NCBI GenBank assembly: GCA_035712285.1
Contig: DASTBA010000139.1
Span: 1-50,047 of the forward strand
Origin: CAMLHP01 sp035712285
Lineage (GTDB): Bacteria > Gemmatimonadota > Gemmatimonadetes > Gemmatimonadales > GWC2-71-9
Length of the DNA stretch: 50,047 nucleotides
Direction: 5' to 3'
This document shows, one piece after another, positions 43,001-50,047 of this stretch. Positions within the stretch are counted from its first letter, which is position 1, and every line of letters begins with the position of its first letter. Under the pieces are notes generated by a model that saw only the letters and a list, made by a program, of their open reading frames with translations, had not been told where the DNA came from and ran no database searches. The position numbers were made by a program, and so were the translations under genes.

Positions 43001-43676
43001 CCAGACGACGCGGCTCACGCTGCTCCTGCCGCATGGCTACGAGGGTCAGGGTCCGGAGCACTCCAGCGCCCGGCTCGAGCGGTTCCTGCAGCTCGCCGCC
43101 GAGAACAACCTCCGGATCGCCAATTGCACCACGCCGGCGCAGTATTTCCACCTGCTGCGCCGCCAGGCGCTCCGCGAGCGCATCCGGCCGCTGGTATTGA
43201 TGACGCCGAAGAGCCTGCTGCGCCTGCCGGCAGCATCCTCCCACCTGGCCGAACTGGCCGAGGGCGCCTTCCAGCCGGTGATGGATGACGTCGCCGCGGC
43301 GCCGCGCGCCGGAAGCGTCACGCGCGCGGTGCTCTGCTCCGGCAAGGTGTATTACGACCTGCTCCACGCGGCCGCCACACTTGGCGACGGCGCGCCTGCC
43401 CTCATCCGGGTCGAACAGCTCTACACGTTCCCCGGGCGTGAACTCGCCGAGGTGCTTGGGCACTACCCGGCGCTGACGGACGTGGTGTGGGCGCAGGAGG
43501 AACCGCGGAACATGGGCGCCTGGCGCTACATCGAACCCTACCTGCGGAACCTGCTTGGCGAGCGAGCGACGCTGCGCTACGCCGGACGGCCCGACCGGGC
43601 GAGCCCCGCCGAGGGATATCCGTCGGCGCACGCGGCGGAACAGGCGCGCATCGTGAAGGAAGCGATGGAACCGTAA
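40059..43676 (+). CDS. kgd: Multifunctional 2-oxoglutarate dehydrogenase (SucB catalytic domain fused to SucA)
   Basis: 1205 residues. Residues 1-45 carry the E1-type N-terminal tail (FAQALYEDYLRDPASV). Residues 85-315 are an E2 acyltransferase domain without a lipoyl domain; the active-site motif is STYDHRIIQG, His near 284. Residues 350-1205 are E1o: GMAHRGRLNVLAHT, HGDAAFAGQGVVAETFN, ITNNQIGFTT and GYRRHGHNEADEPSYTQP bind thiamine diphosphate and 2-oxoglutarate. The size and order match mycobacterial KGD. It decarboxylates 2-oxoglutarate in the TCA cycle and may feed a lipoylated E2p partner. Two linkers (near residues 63-70 and 327-342) are encoded by a 9-bp repeat also found at 18678. 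A 20-bp palindrome follows the TAA. Confidence 0.95.
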   Translation: MDPNVFETANAGFAQALYEDYLRDPASVGDAWRALFDSGVVGEQPAATNGTHAPAASAEPPPPARPVRPDQLEIKGPALRLVQNMNESLTVPTATSFRELPVARLEAERKALNSAVKSAGRTEKVSFTHLIAWALVHGIRKHPVMSHALALVGDAPHRLVPDGIHLGLAVDVSRKDGSRGLVVPVIKHAEQFDFGGFLAKYEQLVEKARTNRLMPDDFAGATVTLTNPGGLGTVASVPRLMAGQGTIIAVGAIGYPAEFSATPAATLQSLGLSKVMTMTSTYDHRIIQGAESGQFLATVDGLLQGAEGFYESVYSGLGLSPAAALPVLSAPPALSALSAPSALPVADMRHVAAAMALVKAFRTHGHLAARLDPLGSEPAGDPSLDPATLGLTPEVMAGIPSSVLRVKVPGTSLLEALPYLQAAYCGTIAYEIEHIASHEERVWLREQIESGVLRQPLPADQKLALLDRLIEVEAFENLLQRAYLGQKRFSIEGVDMLVPMLDLAIAQAADRGAREVAIGMAHRGRLNVLAHTVRLPYESIFAEFEGDTRPLGADDEGETGTGDVKYHHGADGTYATADGKSVAVTLAPNPSHLEFVGAVVVGRARARQTERQEQEILRNRDAALPIVIHGDAAFAGQGVVAETFNLGGLPGYTVGGTFHIITNNQIGFTTDVRDARSTRYASDLAKGFDVPIVHVNADDPEACLAAARFAMAYRERWAQDAVVDLVGYRRHGHNEADEPSYTQPLMYDRIKQLPTVRQKYAAQLVAEGAISAADAEARYTTLYDRLSAAQHAFKGRAREAGAAPEAAERRGNPPESVVTAVPADTLVALNEALLAWPAGFAVSSKLARQLERRRTVMGEAGGIEWAHAEELAFASLLMQGVPLRLTGQDTERGTFSQRHLMLHDVNTGAEYAPIAHLPGARAPMELHNSPLSELAAIGFEYGYSVAAPEAMVMWEAQFGDFVNGAQVMIDQFLAAGLSKWGQTTRLTLLLPHGYEGQGPEHSSARLERFLQLAAENNLRIANCTTPAQYFHLLRRQALRERIRPLVLMTPKSLLRLPAASSHLAELAEGAFQPVMDDVAAAPRAGSVTRAVLCSGKVYYDLLHAAATLGDGAPALIRVEQLYTFPGRELAEVLGHYPALTDVVWAQEEPRNMGAWRYIEPYLRNLLGERATLRYAGRPDRASPAEGYPSAHAAEQARIVKEAMEP
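40247..40264 (+). repeat. 9-bp repeat copy in the first kgd linker
   Basis: Two units, TGCCCGCCC and TGTCCGCCC, then a partial unit, encode a Pro/Ala-rich stretch between the N-terminal tail and the E2 domain. They are related to the arrays at 41041 and 18678. Confidence 0.65.
41041..41085 (+). repeat. 9-bp tandem repeat, five units, in the second kgd linker
   Basis: The units TGTCCGCCC, CGCCCGCCT, TGTCCGCCT, TGTCCGCCC and CGTCCGCCC repeat in frame and encode LSA/PSA tripeptides between the E2 and E1 domains. The same unit family occurs at 40247 and, on the opposite strand, at 18678. Confidence 0.75.
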
Positions 43677-43677
43677 G

Positions 43678-43697
43678 GGGCGCACGGCCGTGCGCCC
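43678..43697. repeat. Dispersed 20-bp perfect palindrome, copy 2
   Basis: Identical to the palindrome at 9594-9613. It begins 1 nt after the kgd TAA and precedes the convergent HNH gene end, so here it could also end transcription. Confidence 0.7.
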
Positions 43698-43703
43698 GCA
43701 CGC

Positions 43704-44024
43704 TCACACATCCTTCGCCAGCATCGGCCGTTCCGATGCCTGCCGCGCCAGCTCCTTGAGCGGCTCCGACAGGTGGTCCCCGTAGTGGAGCAGGAACACC
43801 CCGCGAGCCCGCTTCTGCATCAGGAAGGCGACCAGCGGCATGTCGGCCTTGGCGGCGTTGCACTCCCGGCAGGCCAGCACGAGGTTGTCCGGCCGGTCGT
43901 AGGCGGTCTGCCCACGGCGCGGACGCACATGATCCAGCGTGATGGTGTCAGCGGGGATTTCCGAACCACAGTAGGCGCACACGGAACCGTGTCTCGCCAG
44001 AAGCCACTCTCGATGCGACGGCAT
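43704..44024 (-). CDS. HNH endonuclease-like protein
   Basis: 106 residues from ATG 44024. The zinc-binding HNH fold has CAYCGSEIP, TLDHVRPRRGQTAYDRPDNLVLACRECNAAKAD: two CxxC pairs, the Asp-His and the Asn. It therefore belongs to the stand-alone HNH nuclease group related to restriction and repair enzymes. The frame can extend to ATG 44120, but that start touches a hairpin and adds a basic segment without homology features. No methylase or phage gene is near, so its role is open. Confidence 0.82.
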   Translation of the reverse strand: MPSHREWLLARHGSVCAYCGSEIPADTITLDHVRPRRGQTAYDRPDNLVLACRECNAAKADMPLVAFLMQKRARGVFLLHYGDHLSEPLKELARQASERPMLAKDV

Positions 44025-44121
44025 GCTGCGTCCGGGTGAGCGGCGGAACCCGTTGGTTGGCAGGTCATGCGATTGCCTGCGATGTCTACGTGCCACAAAA
44101 AACCTTGTTGAGTTGAACATG

Positions 44122-44140
44122 GGGCCGCCACAGGCGGCCC
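44122..44140. terminator. Hairpin downstream of the MerR gene
   Basis: GGGCCGCC (44122-44129) pairs with GGCGGCCC (44133-44140) around a 3-nt loop. It lies 40 nt past the stop of the minus-strand MerR gene. TTTTTT follows on the minus strand about 20 nt later. A terminator is likely but not certain. Confidence 0.5.
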
Positions 44141-44179
44141 GCGAACAGCCTTAATGATAGCAAGATCAGGGCCCGAATG

Positions 44180-45088
44180 TCATGCCAGACTGGCTTGCTT
44201 CGGTTTATCTTCGGTTTCAGCTCTTGGCCCGGCGCTCATCATCTGACCGGCCGCCGGGCCGGCCGCGAAGCCGAACTCGCGCAGCAGACGAGCGTGCGGC
44301 TCGGCACCGGCTCCGCCGATGGCCGCGACCGTTCCCGGCGGCAGACGGCCCGGCACCGCCCCAAGATCCCGAAACAGTGCCGCCACCTGTTCCGGGTCGG
44401 TTCCGGCCAGCACCACGACTCCCGGCCGCAGAGTCCAGGCGGCTTCGAGCAACTCCCTGATGGGCAGATCGGCCCCAAGGTACTCTACCCGCCAGCCGGC
44501 GTCCTGGGCTCGGGCCATGGTGGCCAGGACGCCCCATTCGTGCCGCTCGCCGGGAAGGCAGGCGAAGAGCGCGAGGGGTCCTGACGCCCGCGCCACCCGG
44601 AGGCCGCTCTTCATGGCGTGCACCACGACTTCGCTGGCCAGATGCTCCGCGGCAATCGGCAGCGTGCCGAGCTGCCACAGCTCGCCGATCTCCCGGGCCA
44701 GCGGCAGTGCCACCGACTCGGCAAAGTCGGTGAGCCCGCGGAGCGCGATCTGCTGGGCCACCAGCCGTTCGAGTCGCTCGCGGTCCAGCGCCCGGACGGC
44801 ATCGAGGATCGGTGCGTGGGCGGAGGCCGCACGGTCCCGTCCCTCGGCGCGCGCAATCACATCTTCCGGTGGCTGCCCGACCAGGTCGCCGATGCGCTCG
44901 CCGCCCGCGATGAGCCGGGCGCAGGCACGGAGCAGCGAGACCTGCGCGGCAGTGTACGCGCGATACCCGTTGGCCTGCCGTTCGGGGCGGACCACCTCGT
45001 AGCGGCGCTCCCACGCGCGGAGCCGCGCGGTTGCCAGCCCGGTGAGGGCGGCGACTTCGTGGATCTCGTAGGTACGCTCCGGCGGCAT
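44180..45088 (-). CDS. MerR-family regulator with cobalamin-binding domain (CarH/LitR-like)
   Basis: 302 residues. The N-terminal MerR HTH (about 5-75) has YEIHEVAALTGLATARLRAWERRY. Residues about 90-165 form the helical bundle of B12 photoreceptors with the W-x9-EH signature (Trp138, Glu148, His149). Residues about 170-280 are a B12-binding fold with E-x-H-x-x-G (ERHEWG, His183 as lower ligand), YLGADLP and IGGAGAEPHARLLREFG. The arrangement matches CarH/LitR, which bind adenosylcobalamin and release DNA in light. The residue after Trp138 is Gln, whereas CarH has the His that takes the upper cobalt position after photolysis. The gene is divergent from transketolase. Confidence 0.88.
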   Translation of the reverse strand: MPPERTYEIHEVAALTGLATARLRAWERRYEVVRPERQANGYRAYTAAQVSLLRACARLIAGGERIGDLVGQPPEDVIARAEGRDRAASAHAPILDAVRALDRERLERLVAQQIALRGLTDFAESVALPLAREIGELWQLGTLPIAAEHLASEVVVHAMKSGLRVARASGPLALFACLPGERHEWGVLATMARAQDAGWRVEYLGADLPIRELLEAAWTLRPGVVVLAGTDPEQVAALFRDLGAVPGRLPPGTVAAIGGAGAEPHARLLREFGFAAGPAAGQMMSAGPRAETEDKPKQASLA

Positions 45089-45157
45089 GGTTCGACGTTA
45101 CCGGCAGGAATGGCGGCTGTCAAAACCGGCGCTGTTTCGGACCCGCTTCCACCGGAC

Positions 45158-45184
45158 TACCTTTCCCCTGACCGCCACAGGGAG
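45158..45184 (+). promoter_or_regulatory. TACCTTTC box and AGGGAG ribosome-binding site before transketolase
   Basis: TACCTTTC (45158-45165) resembles the TAnnTTTG-type box, and AGGGAG (45179-45184) is a good ribosome-binding site. The only in-frame codon at a suitable distance after it is CTG 45191. The 102-nt divergent region should also carry the MerR operator; no clear palindrome is seen. Confidence 0.4.
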
Positions 45185-45190
45185 TGCCGT

Positions 45191-47241
<2,051 letters not shown>

Positions 47242-47245
<4 letters not shown>

Positions 47246-48345
47246 TGACCAACCGTCTCGTGCAGCTCGGCCAGCTGGGCCAGAGCCCCTGGTACGACTA
47301 CATCACCCGTGACCTCGTCATCGAGGGAGAGCTTGCCCGCCTGATCCGGGAGGACGGGCTCAGGGGCATGACCTCCAATCCGACCATCTTCGAGAAGGCC
47401 GTCTCCGGCAGCAAGCTCTACGACGACGACATCCGACGGCTGATGGACGAGGGCCGGGATCCGGCCGCCATCTTCGACGCGCTCTCCGCCGAGGACGTGC
47501 GCGAGGCCTGCGACCTCTTCCGGCCCACCTTCGACGAATACGCCAACGGCGACGGCACCGTGTCCATCGAGGTGAAGCCCTCACTGGCATACGATGCCGG
47601 CGGCACCCTCGAGGAGACCATCCGGCTCAACGCGCTGGTGGACCGGCCCAATGTCTTCGTCAAGATTCCCGGCACGCAGGCGGGGCTCGGGCCAATCGAG
47701 CGGGCGACCTCGGCCGGCATCAACGTCAACATCACCCTGCTCTTCTCGGTGGACCGCTATCGCGACGTGATCGAGGCGTACTTCCGCGGTCTGGAAGCCC
47801 GCATCGCGAAGGGGCACCCGATCAGCCACATCCACTCGGTGGCGAGTTTCTTCGTGAGCCGGGTGGACACCAAGATCGACCCGCAACTCGACAAGTTCGG
47901 CGACCCGAAGAAGATCCGGGGCAAGGCGGCGATCGCGAACGCCTGCAAGGCGTACCAGCTCTTCGAGGAGACGATGGCATCGGAGCGCTGGCGCATGCTC
48001 GCGTCCGAGGGCGGCAACCTCCAGCGCCCGCTCTGGGCCTCCACCAGCACCAAGGACCCGGCCTTCCCCGACACCTACTACATCGACGCGCTGGTGGCGC
48101 CGTATACCGTCAACACCATGCCGCCGGAGACGTTCGCGGCGTTCAAGGATCACGGCTCGCTGGCGGACCGGATCCACGAGGGCATGACGACGGCGGACCG
48201 GGACCTTCGCGCCCTGGCCGAGTCGGGCATTGACCTCGGCCAGGTGACACGGGAGCTGGAGCAGGAAGGGGTGGAGAAGTTCACCGCCAGCTACGGGAAG
48301 CTGCTGGACGGGATCGAGGCGAAGATGGCGCAGGTCGCTCCCTAG
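47242..48345 (+). CDS. tal: Transaldolase
   Basis: 367 residues of the longer transaldolase type seen in actinobacteria and cyanobacteria. Key segments are GMTSNPTIFEKAV, the Schiff-base lysine in NVFVKIPGT, INVNITLLFSVDRY, ASFFVSRVDTKIDPQLDKFG and TSTKDPAFPDTYYIDALVAPYTVNTMP. It transfers dihydroxyacetone units between sedoheptulose-7-phosphate and glyceraldehyde-3-phosphate. GGAAGGA precedes ATG 47242, which overlaps the transketolase TGA, so the pair is co-translated and supplies both non-oxidative pentose-phosphate enzymes. Its 3' end overlaps the convergent symporter by 4 nt. Confidence 0.95.
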
Positions 48346-49667
48346 GCCATCTCCTCCAGCTGCACCGCCGAGTCCGGCGGAATCTCCAGCGGCAGCCCCT
48401 CGCTCTTCGTCACGATGAGCGACGTGAGCACGTCGCCGGTGACGTTGGGCACCGTGCGGCTCATGTCCAGGATGCGGTCCACGCCGATGATGATGGCGAT
48501 CCCCTCCGGCGGGACACCCACCACCTGCAGCACCAGCATCAGGAGCGGGAGGGAGCCGCCCGGCACGCCGGCGGTGCCGATCGCAGTGATCACCGACATG
48601 CCGATCACGATCAGCTGACGGCCCAGCGAGAGATCCAGCCCGAACGCCTGGGCCAGGAAGAGCACCGTCATCCCCTCGAAGAGGGCGGTGCCGTTCATGT
48701 TCATGGTGGCGCCCAGCGGAAGGACAAAACCCGCCACTTCCTTCGGCACGCCGAAGTTCCGTTCCGCCGTCTCGATGGTGGTGGGAAGCGTGGCGTTGGA
48801 ACTGGAGGTGCTGAAGGCGGTGATCATGAGCCCGCGCACCCGCTTGATGAAGAGCAGCGGGCTGATGCCGACGAAGATACGGGCCAGCAGCGGCAGCACC
48901 ACGAATTGATGGAACGCCAGGCCGGCCAGCACCATCAGCACGAAGAGCAGCAGTGCCTTGAGCACGCCGACGCCGAAGAGCGCCGTCACCGAGAAGATCA
49001 GGCCGAACACGCCGACCGGCGCCGTCTTCATGGCGAAGTGGATCATGTGCATCACCGCTTCGCCGATCCCGTCCAGCAGGTCGAGCACCGGCTTGCTCTT
49101 CTCGCGGGGCAGCATGGTGAGCGCCATGCCGAAGACCAGCGAGAAGAAGATCAGCGCCAGGTAGTCGCCGCTGGCGGCGGCGGCCACCGGGTTCCTGGGG
49201 ATGATGTTGACGAAGGTATTGACGCCGAACTTGCTGGATTCGGCGAGAGCGGCCTTCTCCTTCACGTCGCCGGCGTACTTCTCGAGCAGCGCGGAGCGGG
49301 TCTCCGCCGAAATCGTCCGGCCCGGCTTCACCGTGTTCACCAGGGCCAGGCCGATGCACACGGCGAAGGCGGTGGTGAGGACGAAGACCAGGATGGTCTT
49401 GCCGCCGACGCGGCCGACGCGGCGGATGTCCCCCAGCGAGGCGACGCCGAGGGTGATGGAACAGAAGATCAGCGGCACCACGATCATGAACAGCAGCCGC
49501 AGGAAGATCTGGCCCACCGGGTTGGCGATGTTGTCCACCACCCAGGTGAGGCCCGCGGTGTCGTGCAGGAAGTAGTTGGCGGTGATGCCCGCGATGGCGC
49601 CCAGGCCGAGCCCGAGCAGGATCTTGGTGTGCAGTGGCAGGCGGCGGCGAGTCGCGTCAGTCTGCAT
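48342..49667 (-). CDS. Dicarboxylate/amino-acid:cation symporter
   Basis: 441 residues of the DAACS (GltP/DctA) family with about eight membrane helices and two re-entrant loops. Diagnostic segments are FLRLLFMIVVPLIFCSITLGVASLGD, the serine-rich hairpin AFSTSSSNATLPTT, the NMNGTALFEG motif (usual NMDGT) and the second hairpin AIGTAGVPGG. It imports glutamate, aspartate or C4-dicarboxylates with protons or sodium. A TACCTT box lies about 36 nt upstream (49709-49704, minus strand) overlapping the end of the upstream gluQ, so it may have its own promoter as well as read-through. The substrate is not resolved. Confidence 0.93.
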   Translation of the reverse strand: MQTDATRRRLPLHTKILLGLGLGAIAGITANYFLHDTAGLTWVVDNIANPVGQIFLRLLFMIVVPLIFCSITLGVASLGDIRRVGRVGGKTILVFVLTTAFAVCIGLALVNTVKPGRTISAETRSALLEKYAGDVKEKAALAESSKFGVNTFVNIIPRNPVAAAASGDYLALIFFSLVFGMALTMLPREKSKPVLDLLDGIGEAVMHMIHFAMKTAPVGVFGLIFSVTALFGVGVLKALLLFVLMVLAGLAFHQFVVLPLLARIFVGISPLLFIKRVRGLMITAFSTSSSNATLPTTIETAERNFGVPKEVAGFVLPLGATMNMNGTALFEGMTVLFLAQAFGLDLSLGRQLIVIGMSVITAIGTAGVPGGSLPLLMLVLQVVGVPPEGIAIIIGVDRILDMSRTVPNVTGDVLTSLIVTKSEGLPLEIPPDSAVQLEEMA

Positions 49668-49701
49668 CCGGTTGGCTCCCGGTCCGGGTCTGGGAAACGT
49701 G

Positions 49702-50047
49702 CTAAGGTAGCAGGAGCAGACCCGAGGCGCGAGACGCGAGACGCGCGCCGGTCTCCAGCACGTCTGCCGCCGTCATCCCCGCCGCCCGCAGCTCCCGCAC
49801 CCCGGTGTCTCCGCTCGCCTTGCTGAGCTTGGCCCCGCCCGGCTTCACGATGAGCGGATGATGCAGGAATAGCGGCATCCGCTCGCGGCCCAGCAGCCGG
49901 GCCAGCCGGAGCTGGCGGCCGGTCGAGGCCAGGATGTCGTCGCCTCGCACGACCAGATCGATGCCCTGGTCCAGATCGTCCACCGTCACGGCGAACTGAT
50001 AGGTCCAGTTCCCGAGCCGGTCCCGCACGAGAAGATCGCCGCATTGG
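49702..50047 (-). CDS. gluQ: Glutamyl-Q tRNA(Asp) synthetase, 3' part
   Basis: The last 114 residues of a gene that enters from the right edge. It shows DRLGNWTYQFAVTVDDLDQGIDLVVRGDDILASTGRQ and LHHPLIVKPGGAKLSKASGDTGVRELRAAG, with KLSK as the KMSKS-type signature. These features and the early C-terminus without an anticodon-binding domain mark GluQ, the GluRS paralogue that glutamylates queuosine in tRNA(Asp). The end is a short RLASRASGLLLLP tail over a small GCGAGAC repeat. The symporter follows 34 nt later. The HIGH motif lies outside the window. Confidence 0.85.
   Translation of the reverse strand, partial: QCGDLLVRDRLGNWTYQFAVTVDDLDQGIDLVVRGDDILASTGRQLRLARLLGRERMPLFLHHPLIVKPGGAKLSKASGDTGVRELRAAGMTAADVLETGARLASRASGLLLLP

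Noticed and set aside
44025..44120. A 32-residue N-terminal extension of the HNH protein
   Set aside because: The added segment is basic and featureless and starts next to a hairpin; ATG 44024 leaves a complete HNH domain.

Overview
The window is gene-dense, high-GC bacterial chromosome (about two thirds or more G+C by eye). It carries housekeeping metabolism and signalling and no recognisable phage, transposon, CRISPR array, rRNA or tRNA. The mix suggests Gemmatimonadota or a relative in the FCB superphylum: secreted M28 and S41 peptidases, two membrane-tethered Ser/Thr kinases, a fused E1 alpha-beta dehydrogenase, a fused SucB-SucA 2-oxoglutarate enzyme, a NagB-LmbE fusion, and upstream TAnCTT elements resembling the FCB-type -7 box (TAnnTTTG). 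This assignment is inferred; no 16S or other marker lies in the window.

Layout. 20-3452 (+): overlapping exported proteins (propeller-like protein, alpha/beta hydrolase, M28 peptidase). 3453-3600: control region with an 18-bp palindrome and a 33-nt inverted repeat. 3601-6953 (+): an unrecognised protein, a TrmB-type regulator and a degenerate Hpt/receiver/GGDEF protein, tightly packed. 6950-9454 (-): Lon. 9858-11777 (+): first Ser/Thr kinase. 11815-18641 (-): E1 dehydrogenase, S41 protease, TPR protein, amidohydrolase lipoprotein, small helical protein. 18732-19585 (+): DJ-1/PfpI protein and MazG-like protein. 19617-21756 (-): proline dehydrogenase, a small protein and RsgA with overlapping ends. 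21890-22768 (+): lipoprotein with a TonB-C-like domain. 22746-25338 (-): PLP decarboxylase and Rieske oxygenase. 25422-27269 (+): NagB-LmbE fusion. 27429-30002 (+): DGPF protein, a 51-aa CPxC miniprotein, a DUF899 protein and an ECF42-type sigma factor, behind a matching ECF42-like promoter. 30013-35288 (-): thiolase, FadJ and the second Ser/Thr kinase in one coupled unit. 35380-36981 (+): GlpD. 36997-39962 (-): periplasmic-binding lipoprotein coupled to a hybrid histidine kinase. 40059-43676 (+): SucB-SucA fusion. 43704-44024 (-): HNH protein. 44180-45088 (-): MerR regulator with a B12-binding domain, divergent from transketolase-transaldolase (45191-48345, +). 48342-49667 (-): dicarboxylate/amino-acid symporter. 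49702-50047 (-): 3' part of GluQ.

The genes cover central carbon flow (2-oxoglutarate and branched-chain-type dehydrogenases, pentose-phosphate enzymes, fatty-acid oxidation, glycerol-3-phosphate and proline oxidation, amino-sugar use) with much signalling between them. The best leads are the ECF42 regulon with its hidden miniprotein, the CarH/LitR-like B12 regulator lacking the usual upper His ligand, the kinase coupled to beta-oxidation, the binding protein coupled to a hybrid kinase, a degenerate phosphorelay protein, and a 9-bp repeat family that also lies inside the linkers of the SucB-SucA fusion.
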